Assembly (NCBI GenBank): GCA_902613845.1
Contig: CACMIW010000004.1
Span: 52,498 to 116,497 of the forward strand
Direction: 5' to 3'
Source of the DNA: an uncultured Alphaproteobacteria bacterium
Lineage (GTDB): Bacteria; Pseudomonadota; Alphaproteobacteria; HIMB59
Length of the DNA: 64,000 nucleotides
Part shown: piece by piece, positions 35,923-44,492 of the stretch
Numbering within the stretch: position 1 is the first letter of the stretch
How the letters are laid out: the number at the start of each line of letters is the position of its first letter
Made by a program: the position numbers and the translations under genes
The notes under the pieces: generated by a model
The model's input: the letters and a program-made list of their open reading frames with translations, nothing else
Databases searched by the model: none
What the model was told of the DNA's origin: nothing

Positions 35923-36823
35923 TTTTAATATCATCCATGTTTGAAAACAAATATTTGTCGCCTTGAAAATGTTTTGGCAAAAAGTTTATTAATGTTTTTT
36001 TTGGTCCAATTTCAATAAATGTATTAATATCATCATCCAAAATATTCTTTATTGTCTCTGACCACATTACTGGAGAGTGTATCTGAAGTGATAATTGCTT
36101 GATATAATCATTTTCAGAAATATATTTATAATTAATAAGTTTATGATTAGAAATTAAATCAATACTTATTTTTTTAAATAAAGTATTTTTAATTTTTTCA
36201 CTAAAAATTTTTGCACTATCTTTCATTAAATCAGAGTGGAATGGGGCTGAAACATTTAATGGTATAAATTTTCCTATAGGATTTTGCTCTTTGAATTTAT
36301 TTAAATTTTCTTTAAATCCACAAATAACAACTTGTCTATCAGAATTGAGATTGGCTAAATAAACACCATCTTCAAATATCTTCATATCTATATTTAAATC
36401 TTCTTTTTTTAAAACTGCATACATAGCATATTTATTTGGGTCTGAAACAATTGACATTGAGTCTGCTCGACATTTGACAACTTCAAGCATTTCTTCAAAA
36501 TCTAAAGATTCAGCAAAATACAATGCACAATATTCACCTAAGGAATGACCAGCTAAGGTTATTTTTGAATAATTCTTATGCAAATAATCTCTGCAAAGAT
36601 CTATCACTATTGAGCTAAATACAAAAATCATGGGTTGGCTGTACTGTGTTAAATTTAACAAGTTAGGGTCTCTCTGGGCCTGCAATAAATCATAACCAAG
36701 TATTTTTGAACTTTTATTGTACCTTTCTTTGACCCAATCGTATTTATTAACAAAATCAATACCCATTTCAGCAAATTGTGAGCCTTGTCCCGTAAAAAGC
36801 AAAGAAAGGTTTTTGTTTGACAT
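35915..36823 (-). CDS. fabD: Malonyl-CoA:acyl carrier protein transacylase
   Basis: Loads malonyl groups on ACP. LLFTGQGSQFAEMG at the start, catalytic Ser94 in AGHSLGEYCA, and the second catalytic site His in NVSAPFHSDLM. FIEIGPKKTL near the end is the family marker. Length 302 is normal. It is the first gene of the fab run and its ATG lies only 32 nt from the divergent rpsF ATG. Confidence 0.96.
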   Translation of the reverse strand: MSNKNLSLLFTGQGSQFAEMGIDFVNKYDWVKERYNKSSKILGYDLLQAQRDPNLLNLTQYSQPMIFVFSSIVIDLCRDYLHKNYSKITLAGHSLGEYCALYFAESLDFEEMLEVVKCRADSMSIVSDPNKYAMYAVLKKEDLNIDMKIFEDGVYLANLNSDRQVVICGFKENLNKFKEQNPIGKFIPLNVSAPFHSDLMKDSAKIFSEKIKNTLFKKISIDLISNHKLINYKYISENDYIKQLSLQIHSPVMWSETIKNILDDDINTFIEIGPKKTLINFLPKHFQGDKYLFSNMDDIKNV

Positions 36824-36855
36824 ATTTAAATTATATCTATAGACACTCTTCCTAC

Positions 36856-37185
36856 ATGACTAACATATATGAGACAACAATTATAGTAAAACCTGACCTT
36901 GCTAATGATCAATTGAAAAGTCTTAATATCTCTATTGATGAATTTTTTTCAGAAAATAATGTAACTATTGGATATAAAGAGGACTGGGGAATAAAAAATT
37001 TAAAGTCAACAATAAACAAGTATTCTAAGGGATCTTTTAAGTTTATGCGATTTAATGCTTCTTCTGATTTTCCAAAAAAATTAGATGGCTTTTTAAAATT
37101 TAATACTGATTGTCTTCGTTTTCTCACAACAAAATCATCTAATGAGCTAGAAGAAGTCACACCACAAATCAATAAAGATAACTAA
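36856..37185 (+). CDS. rpsF: 30S ribosomal protein S6
   Basis: Binds the 16S central domain together with S18. MTNIYETTIIVKPDLA is the conserved S6 start; GIKNLKSTINKYSKGSFKFMRFNAS matches 'G.r.LAYpIkk..kGyY....f.a'. The chosen ATG gives the usual N-terminus (109 residues); 39 nt of open frame upstream would enter the fabD start region and is rejected. The stop codon shares a base with the rpsR ATG. Confidence 0.93.
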   Translation: MTNIYETTIIVKPDLANDQLKSLNISIDEFFSENNVTIGYKEDWGIKNLKSTINKYSKGSFKFMRFNASSDFPKKLDGFLKFNTDCLRFLTTKSSNELEEVTPQINKDN

Positions 37186-37373
37186 TGAAAAAAAATTTAA
37201 ATATTTCGAACGAAGAATTGATGAAGCTTGATTACAAACATACATATATTCTAAAAAAATTTACAAACGAAAATGGAAAAATTATTCCACAAAGAGTTAC
37301 CAACATGTCTAGATCTATACACGCAAAAATAACTAAGGCTATAAAACAAGCCAGATTTCTATCTTTAATTTAA
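37185..37373 (+). CDS. rpsR: 30S ribosomal protein S18 (trimmed)
   Basis: LDYKHTYILKKFTNENGKIIPQRVTNMSR and KITKAIKQARFLSLI match the S18 core. The protein has 62 residues against the usual 75-80: the basic N-terminal tail with its RRRKFC-type segment is replaced by MKKNLNISNEEL, and the C-terminal LPYT-type end is missing. It sits between rpsF and rplI, overlapping rpsF by one base. Confidence 0.9.
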   Translation: MKKNLNISNEELMKLDYKHTYILKKFTNENGKIIPQRVTNMSRSIHAKITKAIKQARFLSLI

Positions 37374-37377
37374 GACT

Positions 37378-37836
37378 ATGACTAAAGTTGTTGTTTTAGA
37401 AAAATTTAAAAAAAATTGGGAGATTGGTTCAGTCGTTTTAGTTAAAGATGGCTATGCTAGAAACTTTTTAATACCAAACGGAAAAGCTAAGTTTGCTACA
37501 AAACAAAATATTGATGAAATAAAATCTTTAGAGAAAAGTCTTTTAAAAAAAGATGATGAAAATAAGAGTCTAGCTAATGAAACAGCATCTTTAATTAATC
37601 AATTAAAATTTTCTAAAGAAATAGCTGCAAAAGAAAATGGAGAGTTATATGGCTCTTTAAGTGTTTCTGATATTGTAACTTTTTTAAGTGAAAATGACGT
37701 TACTATTCAAAAGAAGTTTGTAAAACTAGGGAATAAAATTAAAACAACTGGTGAATATACTGTTGATATAGATTTGCATCCAGAGGTGAATTGTTCACTT
37801 GATATTGAGATCTTATCCCCGAAAACTTCTACCTAA
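37378..37836 (+). CDS. rplI: 50S ribosomal protein L9
   Basis: Two-domain protein at the base of the L1 stalk. N-domain: VVVLEKFKKNWEIGSVVLVKDGYARNFLIPNGKA, the family signature with GYARNFLIP. A connecting helix (residues about 41-75) leads to the C-domain (ENGELYGSLSVSDIV). At 152 residues it is normal. It follows rpsR after 4 nt; the DUF2232 membrane gene often found between rpsR and rplI in alphaproteobacteria is absent. Confidence 0.96.
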   Translation: MTKVVVLEKFKKNWEIGSVVLVKDGYARNFLIPNGKAKFATKQNIDEIKSLEKSLLKKDDENKSLANETASLINQLKFSKEIAAKENGELYGSLSVSDIVTFLSENDVTIQKKFVKLGNKIKTTGEYTVDIDLHPEVNCSLDIEILSPKTST

Positions 37837-37875
37837 GACTATCTTTTTTTAAATTAATAAATAACTTAGCTTTAT

Positions 37876-39297
37876 ATGCAAAAAACTTTTGAAAGTTTAA
37901 AAGATAATGATATTGAAATAATAGTCATTGCATATTTACTTAAGCATCCCGATTTAATTGACACTCATTTCGAAAATTTGAATAATTCATTATTTGCAAA
38001 TGTTGAAAATATAAAAATTTTTAATGTTCTTGAGGATTTTCATAGATCACAAAAAAATGTCTCTATTGATACAATTAAAAATTATATTCCTGATATCCAA
38101 TCCAAGACACATAAAGATCTATCAACTCAAATTGATCAAATTATTTTTTCGAAAGATATTTTTTCTAATTATATAGAAACTCTTCAAGAATTATATTTAA
38201 GGAGAGAACTTTTCAAACTTACACAAAATAAAAATAATGAGTCGACTACATTTGAGACATCAAGCAGTATAAAAGATATTTTTTTAGACCTTGAAAAAAA
38301 ATTATTTGATTTGTCAAATCTAAAAAATGATAATTATGAATTTAGAAATTTTGCCTCAGTAACTAAAGCATCTCTAAAACTTGTAGAGAAGGCATTTAAA
38401 AAAAAAGGTAAGTATTCTGGTGTTGTATCTGGATTTGTAGATTTAGATAATATGTTAGGAGGATTGCAAAACTCTGATCTTATTATTCTTGCTGGAAGAC
38501 CCTCAATGGGAAAAACTGCACTTGCAACAAATATAGCATTTAATGCTGCCAAATTTTTTTCTCAAGAAAAAGAAGAAGGCTCTGTTGTAATGTTCTCTTT
38601 AGAAATGTCTGCTGAGCAAATTGGTTTAAGGATTTTAGCTGAACAATCCAAAATACCAAGTGACAAACTTAGAAAAGGTGAACTAAACGAAAAAGACTCA
38701 CTTGAACTTCAAAATACGTATCAAGAAATTAATAATTTAAATTTCTTTTTTGATGATAGCCCTAATTTAACTGTCTCAGAATTAAGGTCTAAACTGCGAA
38801 GATATAAAAAAAATTATAATATCAAGTTAGTTTTAATAGATTATTTACAATTAATTAAACCCGAGAGCAATAGGGACAATAGAGTTAATGAATTGTCTGA
38901 GATTACAAGAAATTTAAAACAACTTGCAAAGGAATTCGATTTACCTGTTATCTCTCTTTCTCAGCTTTCTCGGCAAGTTGAAAATAGGGATGATAAAAGA
39001 CCTCTTCTCTCTGATTTAAGGGAGTCAGGTAGTATCGAGCAAGATGCGGATGTTGTTATGTTTATTTATAGAGAAAGTTACTACTTGCAAAGAAATGAGC
39101 CAACTCGAGGGGCTGATGAAACTCAAGAGTCATATCAAAAAAAACATGACTCTTGGAAAGATAGAAATGAAGAAGTTTTTAATAAAGCTGAATTAATTGT
39201 TGCAAAACAAAGAAATGGTCCTACTGGTAAGATTGAGTTATACTTTGATGATAAATATACCAAGTTCTTGGGAATTGAAAAAAATGCATCAAACTAA
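37876..39297 (+). CDS. dnaB: Replicative DNA helicase DnaB
   Basis: Hexameric 5'-3' helicase of the replisome. N-terminal helical domain (residues about 1-105, with DLIDTHFENLNNSLFA), linker, then the RecA-like motor: VSGFVDLDNMLGGLQ, Walker A GRPSMGKTALA, Walker B LVLIDYLQLI, LSQLSRQVENR and LRESGSIEQDADVVMFIYR. The sequence is continuous through these motifs, so there is no intein. Length 473 is normal. The rpsF-rpsR-rplI-dnaB order is standard. Confidence 0.97.
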   Translation: MQKTFESLKDNDIEIIVIAYLLKHPDLIDTHFENLNNSLFANVENIKIFNVLEDFHRSQKNVSIDTIKNYIPDIQSKTHKDLSTQIDQIIFSKDIFSNYIETLQELYLRRELFKLTQNKNNESTTFETSSSIKDIFLDLEKKLFDLSNLKNDNYEFRNFASVTKASLKLVEKAFKKKGKYSGVVSGFVDLDNMLGGLQNSDLIILAGRPSMGKTALATNIAFNAAKFFSQEKEEGSVVMFSLEMSAEQIGLRILAEQSKIPSDKLRKGELNEKDSLELQNTYQEINNLNFFFDDSPNLTVSELRSKLRRYKKNYNIKLVLIDYLQLIKPESNRDNRVNELSEITRNLKQLAKEFDLPVISLSQLSRQVENRDDKRPLLSDLRESGSIEQDADVVMFIYRESYYLQRNEPTRGADETQESYQKKHDSWKDRNEEVFNKAELIVAKQRNGPTGKIELYFDDKYTKFLGIEKNASN

Positions 39298-39305
39298 CAT
39301 CTCAA

Positions 39306-40073
39306 ATGAAATTTATTGAAAATATTGGTTTAGTTTTTATTACCTCATTCTCAAATTTAGGTAAATTTATTTTATTTATAATATTTTTTTTCAAATATTT
39401 ATTTAATCCAAAATTTTATTTTAAAAATAATATATTATATTTCATAAATATATTAATTTCATCAATACCAATAATAGCTTTAACTGGAATTTTTTCTGGA
39501 ATGGTTTTAGCATTACAATCTTACACTGGCTTTTCAAGATTTTCGGCAGAGTCAGCTATTCCAAATATTGTTGTTTTAACTTTGACGAGAGAATTGGGGC
39601 CTGTGTTAACAGGCCTTATGATTTCGGCTAGAGTTGGTTCCTCAATTGCTGCAGAAATAGCCACAATGAGAGTTACAGAACAAATCGATGCACTTAAAAC
39701 ACTTAATGCAAACTACTATAATTATCTTGTGACACCCCGCGTCTTATCATTGACATTAGCATTGCCTATATTTGTAACTTTAGTAGATTTTATTGGGGTA
39801 ATGGGTGGGTACATAGTGTCAGTTCATAGGCTTGGCTTCAATGATAACTCATACCTATTAAACACAATTGATTTTTTGAGCTTAAGTGATTATCTTTCAG
39901 GAGTATTTAAAGCATTTGTTTTTGGTTTTATTATTTCAATAGTAAGTTGTTATTGTGGTTTATTTTCTGAAAAAGGTGCATTTGGTGTTGGCTCAGCTAC
40001 AACAAACGCGGTTGTAATTTCCTCAATTCTAATTTTGTCATCAAATTATTTTCTTACAGAGCTATTCTTTTAA
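39306..40073 (+). CDS. mlaE: MlaE-family ABC transporter permease
   Basis: Membrane subunit of an Mla-type phospholipid transporter linking inner and outer membranes. Five or six helices; the diagnostic core LTRELGPVLTGLMISARVGSSIAAEIATMRVTEQIDAL is intact, as is TPRVLSLTLALPIF. Length 255 is typical. The stop codon shares a base with the mlaF start. No MlaD (MCE-domain) or MlaC gene is adjacent. Confidence 0.92.
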   Translation: MKFIENIGLVFITSFSNLGKFILFIIFFFKYLFNPKFYFKNNILYFINILISSIPIIALTGIFSGMVLALQSYTGFSRFSAESAIPNIVVLTLTRELGPVLTGLMISARVGSSIAAEIATMRVTEQIDALKTLNANYYNYLVTPRVLSLTLALPIFVTLVDFIGVMGGYIVSVHRLGFNDNSYLLNTIDFLSLSDYLSGVFKAFVFGFIISIVSCYCGLFSEKGAFGVGSATTNAVVISSILILSSNYFLTELFF

Positions 40074-40777
40074 TGAAAATAGAAGTTAAAAATTTAAAAA
40101 AAAAATTTAGTGAAGAATTTGTGTTAAAAGATATAAGTCTGACTATAGAGAAAAATAAATCTACTATTATTCTGGGACAATCCGGTTGTGGAAAATCTGT
40201 ATTGATAAAAACTATATATAAATTATTTAATTTTGATAGTGGATCCATTTTATATGACGGAAAGTCAGAAGTTGATATCGATAAATTTAGTATGCTATTT
40301 CAATACGGAGCTCTATTCGATAGTTTAAAAATATCTGAAAATATAGCGTTTACTGATTTTATAAATAATAAAACAAATTTTGAAAAGAAGGTGATCTCTC
40401 TAATGAACGATGTAGGTTTAGACAAATCTATATTCAATAAATTCCCCTCAGAAATATCCGGTGGTATGAAAAAAAGAGTAGCATTAGCTAGAGCACTTTA
40501 TAAAAATCCTAAAGTGATTTTTCTAGATGAACCCACCACAGGTTTGGATCCAATAAACAGTGATAAAATAAACGAATTAATATTAAAAGTAATAACAAAT
40601 AGAAAAATAACTGCTGTAACCATAACTCATGATATCAAAAGTGCAATTAAAACAGGAGATCACTATTATTTTATTTATAAAGGAATTATTCAAGACATGG
40701 GTGATTGTAAAAAAATTTTAAAGACAAAAAATAAAGTATTTAAATCATTTATTAAAGGAGCAGATATTAAACAATAA
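40073..40777 (+). CDS. mlaF: MlaF-type ABC transporter ATPase
   Basis: ATPase partner of the adjacent MlaE. Walker A GQSGCGKS (residues 35-42), Q-loop in FSMLFQYGALFDSL (characteristic of the MlaF branch), signature FPSEISGGMKKRVALARAL, Walker B VIFLDEPTTGLDP and switch His in VTITHDIKSA. Length 234 is slightly short. Coupled to mlaE and to the following cvpA-like gene by one-base stop/start overlaps. Confidence 0.93.
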   Translation: MKIEVKNLKKKFSEEFVLKDISLTIEKNKSTIILGQSGCGKSVLIKTIYKLFNFDSGSILYDGKSEVDIDKFSMLFQYGALFDSLKISENIAFTDFINNKTNFEKKVISLMNDVGLDKSIFNKFPSEISGGMKKRVALARALYKNPKVIFLDEPTTGLDPINSDKINELILKVITNRKITAVTITHDIKSAIKTGDHYYFIYKGIIQDMGDCKKILKTKNKVFKSFIKGADIKQ

Positions 40778-41340
40778 TGAATTTTTCGGATTTAAATTAC
40801 TTCGATTATTCTTATCTTATACTACTTATTATATTTGCTGTTTTCTTTGGTATCAAAGGAGCTACTAAATCTATAAGCTACACTCTTAAAATCATTTTAT
40901 CTATATCTTTGCCTTTTATATTTTATAAGAGAGTATTAAATTTTTCTTTAGAAAAATTAAACATTGAATATTTATTTTCATTACAAAATAAAAATGCAAT
41001 TTTTTTAGAGATTATATCTTTTATTATTCTTTTTTTAATAACATACATTATTTATTCGATTTTAGAAAAGGCTTTAAATTTAAAATCACCCTCTCAATTA
41101 GAATTCAAAATTTTAGATACTATTATAGGTTCAATTTATGGAATAATTTTATTTTCCGTACTTTTTTATTTTTCTTATATTGCTATTTTTAAAAATTACG
41201 TAGATGAAAAGAATAAAATCATGAAATTAAATATTTCAATATATGAAAACCTTATGTATAAAGAAAAAAAGATTGAAAATAATAATAAAAAAGATTCATC
41301 TATTGAAGAAAAAAATAATGATAAAAAAGAACTCTACTAA
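40777..41340 (+). CDS. cvpA: CvpA-family membrane protein
   Basis: A 187-residue protein with four hydrophobic helices (about residues 12-28, 35-50, 68-88, 105-132). NYFDYSYLILLIIFAVFFGIKGATKSISYTLKI fits the CvpA start 'n..D..il.il.....G..rGf..ei'. The charged C-terminal tail is Lys/Asn/Glu-rich. CvpA is required for colicin V release in E. coli; its general function is unknown. Position just before purF is the usual one. It overlaps purF by 23 nt. Confidence 0.8.
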   Translation: MNFSDLNYFDYSYLILLIIFAVFFGIKGATKSISYTLKIILSISLPFIFYKRVLNFSLEKLNIEYLFSLQNKNAIFLEIISFIILFLITYIIYSILEKALNLKSPSQLEFKILDTIIGSIYGIILFSVLFYFSYIAIFKNYVDEKNKIMKLNISIYENLMYKEKKIENNNKKDSSIEEKNNDKKELY

Positions 41341-42769
41341 AGTTAGAGAAGAATGTGGTGTTTTTGGTATTTCAAATATAAATGATGCTTCAGCTTTAGC
41401 AGCATTAGGTTTACACGCACTTCAACATAGAGGGCAAGAGGGTTGTGGAATAGTTTCTTACGATGGTAAAAATTATTATTCTGAAAAAAGATTTGGCCTT
41501 GTAGGAGATAATTTTAATAATGAGGATACAATTAAGAAATTACCAGGTAATTATGCTATTGGACATAACAGATATAGTACCACTGGGGGAAAAATATTAA
41601 GAAATGTGCAACCTTTTTTCGCAGACACTAACGCTGGCGGTATAGGAGTCTCTCATAATGGTAATTTTACAAATGCTATTACATTAAGAAAAGAACTGGT
41701 CAAAGATGGAGCAATTTTTTATACAACGTCAGACTCTGAGACAATAGTTCAGCTTATTGCAAGGTCAAAAAAAGAGAAAAATATTGATAAAATTATTGAG
41801 GCAATTTCTCAAATTCAGGGTGGATATGCTTTGGTGATGCTTACTAAAGAAGTTCTTATTGGAGCAAGAGATATATACGGTATTAGACCATTGGTAATAG
41901 GTAAAATAAATAATTCATATGTTTTAGCATCTGAAACTTGTGCACTTGATATTATAGGTGCAGAATTTATTCGGGAAGTTGAAAATGGTGAAATTATTTA
42001 TATTGAAAATAATGAACTTCATAGTCTAAAACCATTTGGTAATCACAAACCTCGTCCTTGTGTGTTTGAATACATATATTTTGCAAGACCAGATAGTATT
42101 TTAAGAGGGAAAACAGCTTATGAGTATAGAAAAAATTTAGGAAGAGAGTTGGCAAAAGAAGACAATGTTGACGCAGAGTTAGTTGTGCCGGTTCCTGACT
42201 CAGGAAATGCAGCTGCAATAGGTTATAGTCAACAAAAGAAAATTAATTTTGATTTGGGTTTAATTAGGAATCATTATGTCGGAAGAACTTTTATAGAACC
42301 TGGCCAGCAAATAAGAAGTTTGGGTGTTAAACTAAAATTAAATGCTAACAGAAGTTCTATTGAAAATAAAAAAATTATATTAGTAGATGACTCTTTAGTC
42401 CGCGGTACAACTTCACATAAAATTGTAAAAATGTTATATGATGCTGGAGCTAAAGAAGTTCATTTAAGAATTGCCTGTCCTGAAATCAAATTCCCTGATT
42501 TTTATGGAGTTGACATGCCCACAAAACAGGAATTATTGGCAGCAAATAAAAGTGTTGAGGAAATATGTGATTATGTAAAAGCAAAAAGTTTAAAATTTTT
42601 ATCTTTAGATGGGTTATATATAGCTCTAGGATATCTAAAAAGGGATAATAATAGGCCTCAATTAACTGATCACTACTTTACAGGAGATTATCCAATCAAA
42701 TTGATTGATCAATTAGGTGATAATAAAATTACTCAACTATCTCTCCTAAGCTCTGGATCAAATATTTAA
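41318..42769 (+). CDS. purF: Amidophosphoribosyltransferase
   Basis: First committed enzyme of purine synthesis. Short propeptide MIKKNSTKVREE precedes the catalytic Cys in CGVFGIS, the Ntn-glutaminase nucleophile; HALQHRGQEGCGI and GHNRYSTTGG follow. The PRPP loop is KIILVDDSLVRGTTSHKIVKML. Length is about 483. The ATG chosen leaves a normal propeptide; 75 nt of open frame upstream inside cvpA encodes only a Lys-rich run and is rejected. Three PUR genes (purM, purN, purF) are in this window. Confidence 0.96.
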   Translation: MIKKNSTKVREECGVFGISNINDASALAALGLHALQHRGQEGCGIVSYDGKNYYSEKRFGLVGDNFNNEDTIKKLPGNYAIGHNRYSTTGGKILRNVQPFFADTNAGGIGVSHNGNFTNAITLRKELVKDGAIFYTTSDSETIVQLIARSKKEKNIDKIIEAISQIQGGYALVMLTKEVLIGARDIYGIRPLVIGKINNSYVLASETCALDIIGAEFIREVENGEIIYIENNELHSLKPFGNHKPRPCVFEYIYFARPDSILRGKTAYEYRKNLGRELAKEDNVDAELVVPVPDSGNAAAIGYSQQKKINFDLGLIRNHYVGRTFIEPGQQIRSLGVKLKLNANRSSIENKKIILVDDSLVRGTTSHKIVKMLYDAGAKEVHLRIACPEIKFPDFYGVDMPTKQELLAANKSVEEICDYVKAKSLKFLSLDGLYIALGYLKRDNNRPQLTDHYFTGDYPIKLIDQLGDNKITQLSLLSSGSNI

Positions 42770-43255
42770 TTGTCTAATAATCAAATCTTAATAATTTTAA
42801 ATGGTGAAGATCAAACGGTCTTATCTGAAAATTCAACTAAAATAATCTTAGCGAAAAAAAAGCAAGAGAATATTACTCATGATCACACCTTACTTCAGAC
42901 GAATTTTGACTCTTTAGATGATTTAATCAAAGCGAATACAATAATAAAAAGTCAATTTTCAAAAATTGATGAACTGGTCATTGTTTATAGGAACATTCAT
43001 TTAAACATGATCTCTTATCAATACGACTACAATCATATAAAACAAAATTACCAAGAGTTAATTAATATTATCTATTTTATAAATTTACTTATACCTTTAC
43101 TTAAAGACGAATTTAGGTTTGTTTTATCTTTTGAAAAAGATAATCATTACAAGGTTCATTTTAATAATTTTAAGGGGTCATTGATAAAATATCTAGAATC
43201 ATTAAAATTGGATCTAGTTAAATCAATAAATATTGATATTAAAATATTAAACTGA
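42770..43255 (+). CDS. Degenerate short-chain dehydrogenase (probable pseudoenzyme)
   Basis: A 161-residue protein starting with TTG directly after the purF stop. It aligns by eye with the SDR gene that follows purF in many alphaproteobacteria: FDSLDDLIKANTIIKSQFSKIDELVI resembles the 'D..d...i......i...f..lDiLV' part, and NIIYFINLLIPLLKD the following helix. The Rossmann TG-x3-G-x-G motif is gone (the start reads ILIILNGEDQ), NAG is lost, and the catalytic Y-x3-K reads FNNFK. The usual length is about 240. The frame is uninterrupted, so it may retain a structural role. It overlaps der tail-to-tail by 17 nt. Confidence 0.55.
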   Translation: MSNNQILIILNGEDQTVLSENSTKIILAKKKQENITHDHTLLQTNFDSLDDLIKANTIIKSQFSKIDELVIVYRNIHLNMISYQYDYNHIKQNYQELINIIYFINLLIPLLKDEFRFVLSFEKDNHYKVHFNNFKGSLIKYLESLKLDLVKSINIDIKILN

Positions 43256-44492
43256 AAGTTACACCTTTGAGATTTAACTCTCTTATTAATATTTTTGATA
43301 AATAACTTTTCATATGGGGTTTGATATTATTTTTTTTAAAATTACATGAAATTTTGAAATAATTTTTTTGATTAACTGTAAATGCTGTAATAAAGTAAAT
43401 TTTAAACTCCTTAGAATTTTTCTGTATTTTCCCTAATTCTCCATTAATTGATTTGATTATTTTATTTAGATAAGAAGTTTTAAAAAAAAACTTGTTATAT
43501 AATTGATTACTTACTATTTGAAGTATTTTTGATTTAGAAGATTTTAATGCAGAAATAAAATATATGTTCAAAGAGGAATAGTAATTATGATTTGATGAGA
43601 GATAATCAAGAAATTTATGTTGATATAAAGTTTTATTATCTATTAAGTCAATCTTATTAACTAGTACTAAAAAAGGTTTATTTCTTTTTGATAAAGACCC
43701 AATTAATGATAGATCTAATCTTGATTCAGAATTAGCATCTAGTAGTAGTATAATTAATGATGATTTTTTTATAAAATATTCTGATTGCTCTAGAGAGAGT
43801 TTTTCAAAATCAAGATTTTTTCTCTTGGATCTACTTCTAATAAAACCAGCAGTATCAATAAACTCTAATGTTTGTTTTTTATATTGAATATCCCAATTTA
43901 CTGAGTCTCGGGTTGTGTGAAGATATGGTGAGGTCTTAGATAAAGATATATTCATTATTTTATTAAAAAGTGTTGATTTTCCTGTATTTTCTTTGCCAAA
44001 AATAGCTATTGTTTTTTTATTTACACTTTTAACACTCAAGTTCTGTTTTTTATTTTTATAAGAAAGATACTTTTTTAATAATGAAAAGTTATCAGAGTAT
44101 TTTGTAAAATTTTCATCAAATAAATTTGATATGTAATCTTTTTCATCAATTTGTCTAAATGAAAAAAGCAATAGGTTATATTTTTTAGAATGTACTTTTT
44201 TACATATTTTTAAATCTTCGTTAGTAAAAGATGAGGTTAAATAAATAAATTTAATATTTTCTAATTTTAGTGTTGAAATTTTATTTAGAAGGTCTGTAAA
44301 ATCATCAAATTTAAAAAAACCTGGCGTATCATAAATATTATATTCATAGTTTTCTGATGATATATTTTTCCGAATAACATCAATTGTAGTATTAGCTTTT
44401 GGATTAGATATAGTCTTATGAGTTTTAGAAAAGAGATTAAATAGGTAAGACTTACCCTCATTTACTTTGCCAATTATAAAGTAATTATTCAC
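43239..44492 (-). CDS. der: Ribosome-associated GTPase Der (EngA) with degenerate first G domain
   Basis: Tandem-GTPase protein for 50S assembly. Second G domain (residues about 155-320) is intact: IFGKENTGKSTLF, HTTRD, DTAGFIRSRSK and VNKIDL. The first domain keeps its P-loop (GKVNEGKS, residues 8-15) and DTPGF but its NKxD motif has become FRQID, so guanine specificity is probably lost. A C-terminal KH-like domain ends the protein. At 417 residues it is shorter than the usual 440-490. It forms a YfgM-like/bamB/der run, with its start overlapping bamB by 8 nt. Confidence 0.88.
   Translation of the reverse strand: MNNYFIIGKVNEGKSYLFNLFSKTHKTISNPKANTTIDVIRKNISSENYEYNIYDTPGFFKFDDFTDLLNKISTLKLENIKFIYLTSSFTNEDLKICKKVHSKKYNLLLFSFRQIDEKDYISNLFDENFTKYSDNFSLLKKYLSYKNKKQNLSVKSVNKKTIAIFGKENTGKSTLFNKIMNISLSKTSPYLHTTRDSVNWDIQYKKQTLEFIDTAGFIRSRSKRKNLDFEKLSLEQSEYFIKKSSLIILLLDANSESRLDLSLIGSLSKRNKPFLVLVNKIDLIDNKTLYQHKFLDYLSSNHNYYSSLNIYFISALKSSKSKILQIVSNQLYNKFFFKTSYLNKIIKSINGELGKIQKNSKEFKIYFITAFTVNQKNYFKISCNFKKNNIKPHMKSYLSKILIRELNLKGVTFSLIF

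Noticed and set aside
41243..41318. Extended N-terminus for purF starting inside cvpA
   Set aside because: The extra 25 codons encode a Lys/Ile-rich run without PurF homology; the internal ATG gives a normal short propeptide before the catalytic Cys.
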